A program made the position numbers and the translations under genes. This document shows, in pieces, positions 50,101-59,791 of a stretch of 64,000 nucleotides of DNA; the first letter of the stretch is position 1, and every line of letters starts with the position of its first letter. Under the pieces are notes generated by a model. It made no database searches. It was not told where the DNA came from and was given only the letters and a program-made list of their open reading frames with translations. The stretch comes from UBA1205 sp045534635 (GTDB taxonomy: Bacteria > Bacteroidota > Bacteroidia > Bacteroidales > WCHB1-69): assembly GCA_045534635.1 (NCBI GenBank), contig JAZSKB010000038.1:35004-99003 (forward strand). Direction: 5' to 3'.

Positions 50101-51138
50101 ATGCAAGATATTAGAACCTTATCTTTGAATGAATTGAGTACTTTTTTTCTTTCTTGTGGAGAAAAAAGTTTTCGTGCAAAACAAGTATATGAATGGTTGT
50201 GGAAAAAAAATGTTGTTGATTTTGTATCGATGAACAATATACCAAAATCGTTGCAACAAGTACTTAAAGAAAATTTTACTTTACATCATTTTACTATTGC
50301 AAAAGAACAAATTAGTAAGGATTTTTCTCGGAAATATTTGCTACAATTGTTTGATAATCATTATATTGAGATGGTTTTGATACCATCTTCCAATAGAGTA
50401 ACGGTTTGTATTTCTTCGCAGGTTGGATGTGCAATGTCTTGTAGATTTTGTGCTACGGGCAATATGGGTTTTAATCGTAATTTATCAGTGGCAGAAATAT
50501 ATGAACAAGTGTTTGTTGCTAACGAATTAGCTCAAGAACATTATGGAATTCATCTTTCTAATGTTGTCATAATGGGAATGGGAGAACCTTTGTTGAATTT
50601 CGATAATGTAGATAAGGCTTTACAATTGATGACAAATAAATATGGAATGGAAATGTCTCCTTCGCGAATTACACTTTCTACGGTAGGTATTTCCGAAGGG
50701 ATTCGTAAAATGGCAGAATTTCAACCAAAAATAGGATTAGCATTATCTTTACATTGTGCTTTCCAAAACAAAAGAGAGCAAATTATGCCAATATCGCATA
50801 CGCAGAATATAGAAAAACTTATTGACGCATTGACATATTATCATCAAAAAACAAGTCAACGTATAACAATTGAATATCTTTTGTTAGACGGTATTAACGA
50901 TTCTTTAGACGATGCTAAACAATTAGCGTTGTTTTGTAAACATTTTCCTGTAAAAATAAATATTATAGATTACAATGCCAATGCTCATACAACATTTAAA
51001 CCAACATCTGTGCAAAATAGAGAGGCATTTATAGATTTTTTAACAACAAAAAATATTCTTGTTCAATTACGTCGAAGTAAAGGTCAAGATATAGATGCCG
51101 CATGTGGACAATTAGCCAATAAAAATCAAAAGAGATGA
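50101..51138 (+). CDS. rlmN: Dual-specificity 23S rRNA A2503 / tRNA A37 methyltransferase RlmN
   Basis: A 345-residue radical SAM enzyme that methylates C2 of A2503 in 23S rRNA (and A37 in some tRNAs). The CxxxCxxC cluster is C110, C114, C117 (CAMSCRFCATG); GMGEPLLN and LSLHC are typical; the second catalytic cysteine is C335 in GQDIDAACGQL. The N-terminal FRAKQVYEWLW is the usual RNA-binding start. Full length. The next gene overlaps by 4 nt. Confidence 0.96.
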   Translation: MQDIRTLSLNELSTFFLSCGEKSFRAKQVYEWLWKKNVVDFVSMNNIPKSLQQVLKENFTLHHFTIAKEQISKDFSRKYLLQLFDNHYIEMVLIPSSNRVTVCISSQVGCAMSCRFCATGNMGFNRNLSVAEIYEQVFVANELAQEHYGIHLSNVVIMGMGEPLLNFDNVDKALQLMTNKYGMEMSPSRITLSTVGISEGIRKMAEFQPKIGLALSLHCAFQNKREQIMPISHTQNIEKLIDALTYYHQKTSQRITIEYLLLDGINDSLDDAKQLALFCKHFPVKINIIDYNANAHTTFKPTSVQNREAFIDFLTTKNILVQLRRSKGQDIDAACGQLANKNQKR

Positions 51139-52364
51139 ATAAAAAAAATAGTTTCGTTTTCAGTATTTTAATGATACTTTTAGGAAGTGTTTCTGCTCAA
51201 GAATTAGCAAAAAAATACGACCAAGGCTTATCCAAAATGAAAAACAATGATTATTTGGGAGCAATTGCAGATTTTTCTTCTATTATTAAACAAAGTGCTT
51301 ATTATTATGATGCTTATTTACAAAGAGCCTCATGTTATGAACAAATAAAAAAATATGATTTAGCCCTTTCCGATTATAATATGGCAATAGAAAAAAATCC
51401 TGATTTTCACGAAGCCTATTACGCTCGAGGAATATTGTATTTAAATATAAAAAAAGATGAAGTAAAAGCCCTTTCAGATTTAAAAAATGCTATTGTCATC
51501 AAAGCCAATTATTCTCCTGCATTATTGTCTCTTGCCGATTTGTATAAACAACAAAAAAATTATAATCAAGCAATAGCAACTTATAGCAAAGTAATTGCAA
51601 TCAATCCGAATCAAATGCAAGCCTATTTTGGTAGAGCATTGGCTTATCGTCAAATAGAACAAAAGAAAGAAGCTGTAAATGATTTAGATAAGACTATCCG
51701 TATTAACAATACAAATGTTGAAGCCTATCGAGAAAGAGCAGAATTGCATACCGAAATGGGAAAATATGTAGAGGCAATACGCGATTATTCAAAAGTAATC
51801 GATTTAAATGCAAAAACAAAAGAAATTCTTGCACAAAGAGCAGATATTTATTATCTTACAAAACAATATCAACTTGCATTGGCAGATTATAACGATTTGA
51901 TAAATAATTTTAAAGTAAAATCACCAGAATATTATGCTAAAAGAGGTGTTTGTTATACATCTTTAGGAGATTCTTTGACAGCACAAAAAGAATTTACAAA
52001 AGCGTTGGCTTTAAATAGAAGTGATTATAAAATTTATATTTATCGTGCTGAAAATGCAGTAAAAATGAATAAATTTACTTCGGCAATTGCAGATTATAAA
52101 CGTGCTATCGAATTAAATCCTAAGGCTTGGGATACTTATTTTTCGAGAGCAAAAGCCTATATGGAAGCAAAAAAATACGATTTAGCAATTGAAGATTGGA
52201 ATGTTGTTTTGAAAAAGAATAATAAAAATGCTGAAGCCTATTTTATGAGAGGCTCTTGTAAAGATAAACTTAACGACCGAGACGGGGCTTGTCAAGATTT
52301 ACAACGTGCCGCGAATTTTCAACATCAAGAAGCAATAAATATTGTAAATAAATACTGTAAATAA
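51135..52364 (+). CDS. Exported tetratricopeptide-repeat protein
   Basis: A 409-residue protein with signal peptide (to about SVSAQ) and about ten TPR units (for example AYYARGILYLNIKKDEVKAL, AYFGRALAYRQIEQKKEAV, with the usual small/aromatic positions and P at the end of helix B as in INPNQ, LNPKAW). TPR scaffolds bind other proteins; the partner is unknown. The ATGA overlap with rlmN indicates cotranscription. A lipoprotein gene follows after one base. Confidence 0.9.
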   Translation: MNKKNSFVFSILMILLGSVSAQELAKKYDQGLSKMKNNDYLGAIADFSSIIKQSAYYYDAYLQRASCYEQIKKYDLALSDYNMAIEKNPDFHEAYYARGILYLNIKKDEVKALSDLKNAIVIKANYSPALLSLADLYKQQKNYNQAIATYSKVIAINPNQMQAYFGRALAYRQIEQKKEAVNDLDKTIRINNTNVEAYRERAELHTEMGKYVEAIRDYSKVIDLNAKTKEILAQRADIYYLTKQYQLALADYNDLINNFKVKSPEYYAKRGVCYTSLGDSLTAQKEFTKALALNRSDYKIYIYRAENAVKMNKFTSAIADYKRAIELNPKAWDTYFSRAKAYMEAKKYDLAIEDWNVVLKKNNKNAEAYFMRGSCKDKLNDRDGACQDLQRAANFQHQEAINIVNKYCK

Positions 52365-52365
52365 T

Positions 52366-52875
52366 ATGATAATGAAAAGATATATTTTTGTTTGGATACT
52401 TTTAGTGTTGACTTGTGCTTGTTCTAATAAAGAACAGCAATTGAAAGAAAAATTGACACAAACTATTACGCAATATGCTCAAAGTAATATTCAAGGATTG
52501 CATGTTGATAGTGTAAATATTCATGGAATAGATACATTAACAGATATGGATTTTGCTTATATGTCTAAAGTGATTTTGCAAAATAAACAAAGTGAATTAG
52601 AAAGTCATTATTTAATGTATTCAGAACCAGAAACAGCCGAAGAAAGAATTGAACAATATGAACTTAATAGAAAATTAGATGAAATAAAAAACAATGTAAT
52701 TTATTGGGATAGCGTTCTTTTGGATAATAATACCGATACTTCTTCATTACGATATTATTTTGTATCAGTTTCTATTTTTGGACAGGTGGGACATTTAGGA
52801 AGTCAAAAATATGATATAGGGTTTCCTATAACAACAGATTTTAAAGTAAAAGAAATTCATTTGTATAACGATTAA
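52366..52875 (+). CDS. Small lipoprotein of unknown function
   Basis: A 169-residue protein with a lipoprotein signal (KRYIFVWILLVLTCAC, lipobox LTCAC) followed by a helical, Gln/Glu-rich region (NKEQQLKEKLTQTITQYA). No family recognised. An alternative start two codons downstream (52372) is equally good. It is the last gene of the rlmN cluster. Confidence 0.75.
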   Translation: MIMKRYIFVWILLVLTCACSNKEQQLKEKLTQTITQYAQSNIQGLHVDSVNIHGIDTLTDMDFAYMSKVILQNKQSELESHYLMYSEPETAEERIEQYELNRKLDEIKNNVIYWDSVLLDNNTDTSSLRYYFVSVSIFGQVGHLGSQKYDIGFPITTDFKVKEIHLYND

Positions 52876-53025
52876 TTTTTTGAAAATAAATCTTTTATGT
52901 TTAAAAAAAACAATAAAATTGTGTCGTTTTCTTTGAAATATTGATACAAGAACAATTTCAAACAATTGATAAATATTAGTTGATAATTAATCATTAACAA
53001 TAAATAGATATAACTAAAAAGGTGT

Positions 53026-53033
53026 TATCTTTG
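53026..53033 (+). promoter_or_regulatory. -7 box (TATCTTTG) of the SGNH-SGNH-MBOAT operon
   Basis: TATCTTTG then CA, 30 nt before the ATG at 53064. Confidence 0.7.
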
Positions 53034-53063
53034 CATTGTTTCTTAATTAAAAAGATAATATAG

Positions 53064-54503
53064 ATGCGACCATTTAAAGTATTGTTATTTATTATATTTG
53101 TTTTTGCCTCATTAGGTGTTTTAGGTTGGATTTTTCCTGTTAATGGAGTAAATATTGGTCAAATTCATCTTTCATTTCCATCTCCGAAAGAGGTTTTGCA
53201 GGTTGAACAATCATCAACAATAGATGTAGAAAATACAGTAACAATGTTAAAATCACAAAGTGATTTATCACAAGTGAATACAATTTTAGATAGTCTTTTG
53301 TTTTGTAAAAAATTTGCACAAAACAATGTCTCTCGTTTGCATTTTCCAAATAACGATTATACCTATTGGGATGATTTTTTTGCTCTTTTAGCCTCATCTT
53401 CTACAAAAAACAGGGCTATACATATTGTTCATTATGGCGATTCACAAATAGAAATGGATAGAATTTCAAGTGTATTTCGTCATCGATTGCAAGGAAAATT
53501 TACAGGCAAAGGAGCGGGAATGGTACCACCAATACAAACAATACCATCATATACTGTTCGTCAATCGTATGCAGGTAATTTAAGCCGTTATGTAGTTTAT
53601 GGAGATACATCTCAACCAAGAGCTGCTCATCGTCGATATGGTATTTTAGCCAATTTGGCACAATTGAATGGAGAAGCCTCAATAACAGTTGGTTCTAATG
53701 TGGGCAAACGTGTATTTGAAAATACCACTCAATTCAATCGTATAGTGATGCTTATTGGAAATAATATAAACAATTTTAAAGCAGTTTGCAAAAATCAAAC
53801 ACGTTCTGTATCAGGCTCTAATACTGGAGTAACACGATTAACATGGGATTTTGATACGCCTATTTCTCAAGCGAAATTGTATTTGCAAGGTACAGCAGAA
53901 ATATATGCCATTTCTATGGAAAACAAATCAGGGATAGTTGTTGATAATGTTCCTATGAGAGGTTGTTCTGGTACTATTTTTACGCGTATGGATTCTGCGA
54001 CATTGGCACAATGCAATGCAAATATGAATGTGAAATTGATTATTATGCAATATGGCGGAAATATGATGCCAATGATAAATTCACAAAAATCAATAGATAA
54101 TTATATGCAAAAAATTGCAAAACAGATAAAATATTTAAAAAATATTAATCCTCAAGCAGAAATATTGTTTATTGGTCCTTCGGATATGTCCAAAAAAATA
54201 GATGGAAAAATGCAAACATATCCATTTTTACCAGCATTAAACGAAGCATTGAAAAATACAGTTTTGCAAAATGGTGGCGTATTTTGGGATATGTTTAATG
54301 TGATGGGAGGAAAAAACTCAATGATATCTTGGGTAAATCATTCTCCCGCTTGGGCTGGTGGTGATTATATTCATTTTACAGAGGCAGGTGCAAATGAAAT
54401 AGCAAACTTACTTTCGGAAGCATTTCTTTTACATTATGAATTTTATGCTTTACGTATGCGATGCCCAGAATATTTAATAGAAAAATTTATGAAAATGAAC
54501 TAA
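53064..54503 (+). CDS. Membrane-anchored SGNH-hydrolase-like protein (O-acetylation operon)
   Basis: A 479-residue protein with an N-terminal membrane helix and an extracytoplasmic SGNH-type domain: block I IVHYGDSQIEMDRI (nucleophile Ser of GDS near residue 124), a block III-like LIIMQYGGNM, and block V GGDYIHFTEAGANEIA with the Asp-x-x-His pair near residues 434-437. It is followed by a second SGNH protein and an MBOAT acyltransferase, so it probably transfers or removes acetyl groups on a cell-surface polymer, as AlgJ/AlgX or PatB do. Start 30 nt after its promoter. Confidence 0.85.
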   Translation: MRPFKVLLFIIFVFASLGVLGWIFPVNGVNIGQIHLSFPSPKEVLQVEQSSTIDVENTVTMLKSQSDLSQVNTILDSLLFCKKFAQNNVSRLHFPNNDYTYWDDFFALLASSSTKNRAIHIVHYGDSQIEMDRISSVFRHRLQGKFTGKGAGMVPPIQTIPSYTVRQSYAGNLSRYVVYGDTSQPRAAHRRYGILANLAQLNGEASITVGSNVGKRVFENTTQFNRIVMLIGNNINNFKAVCKNQTRSVSGSNTGVTRLTWDFDTPISQAKLYLQGTAEIYAISMENKSGIVVDNVPMRGCSGTIFTRMDSATLAQCNANMNVKLIIMQYGGNMMPMINSQKSIDNYMQKIAKQIKYLKNINPQAEILFIGPSDMSKKIDGKMQTYPFLPALNEALKNTVLQNGGVFWDMFNVMGGKNSMISWVNHSPAWAGGDYIHFTEAGANEIANLLSEAFLLHYEFYALRMRCPEYLIEKFMKMN

Positions 54504-54505
54504 TT

Positions 54506-55765
54506 ATGCCAAAAAGAAAATATGTTATCTGTTTTTGTTGTTTGTTTTTTGTTTGCAATCTTATAGCACAAACACCCTTTAAACAGATACCTTCTACACC
54601 AAATTTTAATATAGAAAATACTTATTTACATTTTCCAAGTGGAGATAGTACTGCATTAAACGAATTTTTCAATTTTTTGGATAACTATATTTTAAAAGGA
54701 GAAGAAGCAAAATTTACTATTTTGCACATGGGAGGTTCTCATATTCAAGCAGGAATATTTTCTAACAGAATGCGTTCAAATTTACTTTCTTTATGTCCCA
54801 ATTTTATTTCTGCTCGTGGTTTAATTTTTCCTTTTTCTGCCGCAAAAACCAATAATCCTATTAGTTTTAAAACAACTTATACAGGAAAATGGGATTATGC
54901 AAAAAATACACAACGAGACCCAAAATATCCGCTTGGTTTAGCCGGAATGTGTATTTCTCCAGAAGATAGCAATGCAACTTTAAAAATTGCTATGAGAAAC
55001 AATGATAGTATCTCTTTCGATTTTTCGACAATTCGTCTTTTAGGCTATTGCGATTCCAATTGGATTTTTCCAACACTTTTGTACAATGATACTATTTTGG
55101 TAAATGGTGTATTCGATTCTCTTACATATTCATATACTTTTGAAGTTGACCAACATATTGATAGTTTTATGTTGGTATTCAATTCTATAGCAGATACATT
55201 GTGGGAAAATTTTTATTTAAGAGGTTTTGTTTTAGATAATCATTTTTCGGGGCTTTCTTATGTAGATATTGGTGTCAATGGGGCAAGTGTTCCTTCTTAT
55301 TTGCGTTGTGAATTTTTAGAAAATGATTTGAAATTCATTCAACCTGATTTGTGTATTTTTTCTATTGGTATTAATGATGCAAGTGGTGTTGATTTTGATA
55401 CGGCAATTTTTATTGATAATTATAAACAGTTGATAACAAAAATCAGAACGGTTGTTCCTAATTGTCAAGTGTTGTTTACAACAAATAACGATAGTTATCG
55501 TCGAGTAAGTCGTCGTTATCAAAACAATACGAATGGATTGTTGGCTCAACAAGCGTTTTATTCTTTGGCAACTTATTATAATACAGCCGTTTTTGATTGG
55601 TTTGCTTATATGGGAGGATTGAAATCAATGGCAGATTGGGAAAAACAAGATTTGGCAAAGCGTGATAAAGTGCATTTTACTACTGCAGGATACAATATTT
55701 GGGGAGATGCCCTTTATAATGCAATTTTAGAAGAATATGTAAAACATTTAAAAAACAATAGATAG
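54506..55765 (+). CDS. Second SGNH-hydrolase-like exported protein
   Basis: A 419-residue protein with signal peptide (MPKRKYVICFCCLFFVCN then LIAQ). Block I is LHMGGSHIQAGI (GGSH in place of the canonical GDSx), block III is FSIGINDASG and block V is RDKVHFTTAGYNIWGD. The frame is open 15 codons upstream, overlapping the previous gene, but ATG 54506 gives a clean signal peptide 2 nt after the previous stop. The missing block I aspartate is also seen in relatives from such operons. Acts with the MBOAT gene that starts right after its stop. Confidence 0.83.
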   Translation: MPKRKYVICFCCLFFVCNLIAQTPFKQIPSTPNFNIENTYLHFPSGDSTALNEFFNFLDNYILKGEEAKFTILHMGGSHIQAGIFSNRMRSNLLSLCPNFISARGLIFPFSAAKTNNPISFKTTYTGKWDYAKNTQRDPKYPLGLAGMCISPEDSNATLKIAMRNNDSISFDFSTIRLLGYCDSNWIFPTLLYNDTILVNGVFDSLTYSYTFEVDQHIDSFMLVFNSIADTLWENFYLRGFVLDNHFSGLSYVDIGVNGASVPSYLRCEFLENDLKFIQPDLCIFSIGINDASGVDFDTAIFIDNYKQLITKIRTVVPNCQVLFTTNNDSYRRVSRRYQNNTNGLLAQQAFYSLATYYNTAVFDWFAYMGGLKSMADWEKQDLAKRDKVHFTTAGYNIWGDALYNAILEEYVKHLKNNR

Positions 55766-57622
55766 GTGGAATGGAATAATATTAAATTCTTTTTAGAAAG
55801 GATTTTTTCTTTCAATGCAGAACAACCTTTGTTGTTTACGCAATTTTATTTTTGGGCATTTTTTGCTATTGTCTTGGCTTTCTTTTCTTTATTGCACAAT
55901 AAAATTTTATTAAGAAATATTTTCTTATTTTTTGTTAGTTTATTTTTCTATTTCAAAACCAGTGGATTGTTTTTGCTTATATTGATATTTTCCACTTGTT
56001 CCGATTTTATTTTAGGCAAAGCGATATATAAATCTTCAACACAATTGAAAAAAAATATATTTCTTGCTTTGTCTATAATTATCAATCTTGGTGTACTCTG
56101 TTATTTCAAATATGCCTATTTTTTTACCGATGTTTGCAATAATATTTTTCATACAAATATAGAAGTTATTAATCATTTAGCATTGTTTACCAACAACTTA
56201 ACAGGTTCCCATTTTACTGTAGATAAAATATTGCTTCCTGTTGGAATTTCTTTTTATACTTTCCAAACAATAAGTTATTCTATGGATATTTATCGAGGAA
56301 AGATACAGCCGGTAAATAATATTTTTAACTTTGGATTTTATGTTAGTTTTTTTCCGCAATTGGTAGCAGGACCAATAGTAAGAGCAAATGAATTTGTTCC
56401 GCAAATATACCAAAAATATTTTCTGTCAAGAAGAGAATTTGGGTTAGCGATATTCTGGATAATCAATGGATTAGCAAAAAAAATGATTCTCAGTGATTAT
56501 TTGGCTGTGAATTTTATTGATAGGGTGTTTTCCAATCCGCTGATGTTTACAGGATTTGAAAATATGATGGCATTGTTTACTTATTCTTTGCAAGTTTATG
56601 CCGATTTTTCAGGATATACCGATATTGCAATTGGAGTTGCTCTTTTAATGGGATTTCATTTACCGAAAAATTTCAATTCTCCATATAAAGCCACTAATCC
56701 GGGTAATTTTTGGAAAAGATGGCATATTTCTCTTTCTCGTTGGCTACAAGAATATTTATATATTCCTCTTGGAGGGAATAGAAATGCATCAATAGGAACT
56801 TTTGTCATTATGTTTGTCATTATAATGATTGCTATCTTTTTGGTACAATCTTTCTGGATTACTTTAATATTGATTGCTTTGATTGTCTTGCTTTTATGTT
56901 GGGGAATTGTTCAACCGAATGCTCGAAAAAAAATATATACCAATATCAACATGATGAACACGATGTTGTTAGGTGGTTTGTGGCATGGAGCAAGTTGGAA
57001 TTTTATGATTTGGGGAGGATTAAATGGTTTCGGGATTCTTTCTTATAAATTTTGGCGGAGTTTGAATCATTCTACCAAAACATTTATTGTTGGATTATTG
57101 TTTGCTTCTTTTGTTGTTTTATATTGGTTTTTCCCGCAACCGATATTTGTTATTGGTGTCGTATGGACAGGAGCTTTGTTTTTGGGTGCATTTTTTTCAA
57201 TGTTGTATCATCTCTTTGTTTCTCAACAACCATTAAAATGGGTTAATAGAGCATGGGCAATATTTATGACATTTGTATTTATTTCTTTTACAAGACTTTT
57301 CTTCCGTTCAGGCTCTAATTTAGACCCCGCTATCGCAAATGAAGAAGCTTGGACTACAGCAAAAAATATGATAGCAAAAATTGGTGGTAATTGGGATTTT
57401 TCTCTGATTCCAACAATTATTATTCAATATAAAACAATATTTATCCTTTTTGGTATAGGAATGATAATACATTGGTTACCAGATAAATGGAAGCGTTGGT
57501 ATAGATACAATTTTGCTGTTTTGCCCATTCCGATAATGTTATTGTTGGTTGTGATAGCAATTTTTGTAATTTATCAATTTTTTACTGCTGATTTTCAAGC
57601 ATTTATTTATTTTCAATTTTAA
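55766..57622 (+). CDS. MBOAT family membrane O-acyltransferase (AlgI/DltB-like)
   Basis: A 618-residue polytopic membrane protein starting at GTG 55766, directly after the previous stop. AlgI-type motifs: LPVGISFYTFQTISYSMDIY, FFPQLVAGPIVRA, FADFSGYTDIAIGVALLMGF-like (SGYTDIAIG), NPGNFWKRWHISLSRWLQEY followed by LYIPLGGNR, and LLGGLWHGASWNFMIWGG with the invariant active-site histidine near residue 406. Such enzymes move acetyl groups from the cytoplasm to an exported polymer, with the SGNH partners acting outside. The acceptor polymer is not identifiable here. Confidence 0.94.
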   Translation: MEWNNIKFFLERIFSFNAEQPLLFTQFYFWAFFAIVLAFFSLLHNKILLRNIFLFFVSLFFYFKTSGLFLLILIFSTCSDFILGKAIYKSSTQLKKNIFLALSIIINLGVLCYFKYAYFFTDVCNNIFHTNIEVINHLALFTNNLTGSHFTVDKILLPVGISFYTFQTISYSMDIYRGKIQPVNNIFNFGFYVSFFPQLVAGPIVRANEFVPQIYQKYFLSRREFGLAIFWIINGLAKKMILSDYLAVNFIDRVFSNPLMFTGFENMMALFTYSLQVYADFSGYTDIAIGVALLMGFHLPKNFNSPYKATNPGNFWKRWHISLSRWLQEYLYIPLGGNRNASIGTFVIMFVIIMIAIFLVQSFWITLILIALIVLLLCWGIVQPNARKKIYTNINMMNTMLLGGLWHGASWNFMIWGGLNGFGILSYKFWRSLNHSTKTFIVGLLFASFVVLYWFFPQPIFVIGVVWTGALFLGAFFSMLYHLFVSQQPLKWVNRAWAIFMTFVFISFTRLFFRSGSNLDPAIANEEAWTTAKNMIAKIGGNWDFSLIPTIIIQYKTIFILFGIGMIIHWLPDKWKRWYRYNFAVLPIPIMLLLVVIAIFVIYQFFTADFQAFIYFQF

Positions 57623-57638
57623 TATGTAAAAAAAATGT

Positions 57639-57646
57639 TATTTTTG
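57639..57646 (+). promoter_or_regulatory. -7 box (TATTTTTG) of the MORN/YwqK-type gene
   Basis: TATTTTTG then CA, 21 nt before the ATG at 57668, supporting that start over an upstream TTG at 57662. Confidence 0.6.
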
Positions 57647-57667
57647 CATCTCTAAAATTTATTGTTA

Positions 57668-59179
57668 ATGAAGAATGTTTTTGTATTTACAATATTACTT
57701 CTAATATCAAGTGCAATATTTGCACAAGATGCTGTTTATCAGAAGTTTTATTATCAGAATGGGACATTATCAAGTGAAGGATTTATGCGAGAAGGAAAGC
57801 CTGATGGTTATTGGATTTCGTATTATCCAGAAGGAGGTGTTCGTTCAAAAGGCAATAGAAAAAACTTTCAATTAGATAGTTTATGGATATTTTACGATAA
57901 ATCGGGACTTATTCTCTCTGAAATTACTTACAAAAATGGAAAAAAACACGGTTTGTGCCGTGAATACGAAGAAGACTTTGTAAAAGAATTGATTTACAAA
58001 GAAGATACCATTGTTGGAGTTGAAAAACATATTGATAATAATGGATATATCATCGGTTTAATTCCTTATCAAGATGGTGTTCCTCAAGGAATTGCTCGCT
58101 TTTTTGATACGTTAGCAAATATTCATACCATTTTGTATTACGATTATGGAAATATTATTAAACGAGAATATATTAATCGTTGGAATGCTAATCAAAAAAA
58201 ACAAGGGGCTTGGAAAATTTTTAACGAAAATGGTTTTTTAGTCCAAGAAGGATATTATATAAACGGCAAAAAAAATGGTTATTTCAAATATTACGACGAA
58301 AAAGGCAATTTTCAATATATAGAAAAATATGAAAACGACATTTTAGTAGATGATGCGGTAGAAACTAAAAAACTTGACCGAAAAGTAGATTATCACCCAA
58401 CAGGACAGATTCGAACGGTGGCTCATTTTTTCAAAGGAAAACCAGAAGGTGTTAGAAGAGAATACGATACAAATGGAAATGTTGTTAAAAGTTATATTTT
58501 TCACGAGGGAATTAAATTAGGAGAAGGTGTTGTTGATGATAATGGTAAAAAACAAGGATTGTGGAAAGAATTTTATGAATCTGGTGCTTTGAAAGCAAAA
58601 GGAAAATATTTGAATGGTCGCCCTATTGGAGATTGGACATATTTTTATGAAACAGGTCAAACGGAAATCATTGGAGCCTATACGAAAAAAGGAAAAAAAG
58701 ATGGTCAATGGTGGTGGTATTATCCCGATGAATCTGTCTTGGCTTTTGAAAATTACGAAGATGGCGATTTAGACGGCTATTGTTTTACTATTGCTATAAA
58801 TGGCGATACACTTACAAAAGGAACTTATTCTATGGGAGTGGAAACAGGAAAATGGTATTATTTAAATGATAGCGTTCTCATTGTGGGAAAATATATAGAT
58901 GGAAACAAAGAAGGTGTTTGGAAAACTTATTATCCTAATGGAAAAATTAAAATAGAAGAACGATATTTCAATGATTTGTTAGACGGAAAAGTAATTTATT
59001 ATTGGCCTAATGCTATCAAAATGGCAGAATACAATTACAATAGTGGTCTTTTGAATGGTAATGTTGTAAAATACGATGAAAATGGTTCGATTTTGTTTAC
59101 TACAACCTACAAAATGGGCGTTGAAATAAAATATGATGGAATCAAAGTAACTCCTACTATAGATATTTCTTTTGAATGA
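57668..59179 (+). CDS. Exported MORN / YwqK-type repeat protein
   Basis: A 503-residue protein with signal peptide (to about SAIFAQ) and many ~23-residue units with the pattern Y-x-N/E-G-x-(h)-x-x-x-G-x-Y/W-x-(N/D)-G-x-x-x-G-x-W (for example EGKPDGYWISYYPEGGV, NGRPIGDWTYFYETGQ, KKGKKDGQWWWYYPDES, EGVWKTYYPNGKIK). This is the MORN-related repeat of the YwqK antitoxin-like family. In Bacteroidota these proteins are abundant and of unknown function; the antitoxin label is not supported by any toxin gene nearby. Confidence 0.87.
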   Translation: MKNVFVFTILLLISSAIFAQDAVYQKFYYQNGTLSSEGFMREGKPDGYWISYYPEGGVRSKGNRKNFQLDSLWIFYDKSGLILSEITYKNGKKHGLCREYEEDFVKELIYKEDTIVGVEKHIDNNGYIIGLIPYQDGVPQGIARFFDTLANIHTILYYDYGNIIKREYINRWNANQKKQGAWKIFNENGFLVQEGYYINGKKNGYFKYYDEKGNFQYIEKYENDILVDDAVETKKLDRKVDYHPTGQIRTVAHFFKGKPEGVRREYDTNGNVVKSYIFHEGIKLGEGVVDDNGKKQGLWKEFYESGALKAKGKYLNGRPIGDWTYFYETGQTEIIGAYTKKGKKDGQWWWYYPDESVLAFENYEDGDLDGYCFTIAINGDTLTKGTYSMGVETGKWYYLNDSVLIVGKYIDGNKEGVWKTYYPNGKIKIEERYFNDLLDGKVIYYWPNAIKMAEYNYNSGLLNGNVVKYDENGSILFTTTYKMGVEIKYDGIKVTPTIDISFE

Positions 59180-59379
59180 TAATTTGAAATCGAAAAAGGG
59201 TGTATTTCGTTAAAAAATATGAAAATCAGAAAGTTTTTTTAAGAGGATAAATAAATAATACGATTGGAATTTTGCTCACAAACAACAAAAAACACAAGTC
59301 TATTTATTTGACATACAGCAAATTGTAAAAAAATATAAAAAAAAACACAGAAAGATGAAAATATAAAGAAAAAAAGTTG

Positions 59380-59387
59380 TACTTTTG
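59380..59387 (+). promoter_or_regulatory. -7 box (TACTTTTG) of the tRNA-Gly/Leu/Gly cluster
   Basis: TACTTTTG, 13 nt before the first tRNA. The rest of 59180-59379 is A/T-rich with no other feature seen. Confidence 0.7.
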
Positions 59388-59400
59388 TAATCTGAATGAC

Positions 59401-59473
<73 letters not shown>

Positions 59474-59498
59474 CACGTTCTTTGATTTTCAGATAAAC

Positions 59499-59583
59499 GC
59501 CTTGGTGGTGGAATTGGTAGACACGAGGGACTTAAAATCCCTTGAACATTACGTTCGTGCGGGTTCAAGTCCCGCCCGAGGTA
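59499..59583 (+). tRNA. tRNA-Leu (anticodon TAA)
   Basis: Class II tRNA with long variable arm. Acceptor GCCTTGG/CCGAGGT, anticodon loop CTTAAAA (anticodon TAA), variable arm GAACATTACGTTC, T arm GCGGG-TTCAAGT-CCCGC. Confidence 0.95.
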
Positions 59584-59589
59584 CTAAAT

Positions 59590-59662
<73 letters not shown>

Positions 59663-59665
59663 CTT

Positions 59666-59697
59666 AAGTCGGTATATTTGTTTCCGACTTTTTTTAT
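59666..59697 (+). terminator. Intrinsic terminator of the tRNA cluster
   Basis: Stem AAGTCGG/CCGACTT with an 11-nt loop followed by a T run, 4 nt after the last tRNA. Confidence 0.85.
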
Positions 59698-59791
59698 TTT
59701 TGCAAATGACTATGGCTTATTGTAAGAATATGATGGGTTACTTCCATAAACACAAATAAAAAAATTCATGGGATAACGGATTTAATTAAAA

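Noticed and set aside
53990..54030. Second sigma-54-like sequence (TTGGCAC...TGC)
   Set aside because: Lies inside the SGNH gene and the -12 half is out of register with the consensus.
57668..59179. Toxin-antitoxin system from the YwqK-like repeats
   Set aside because: The protein is exported, long, and has no toxin gene next to it; the antitoxin name of the family is not informative here.
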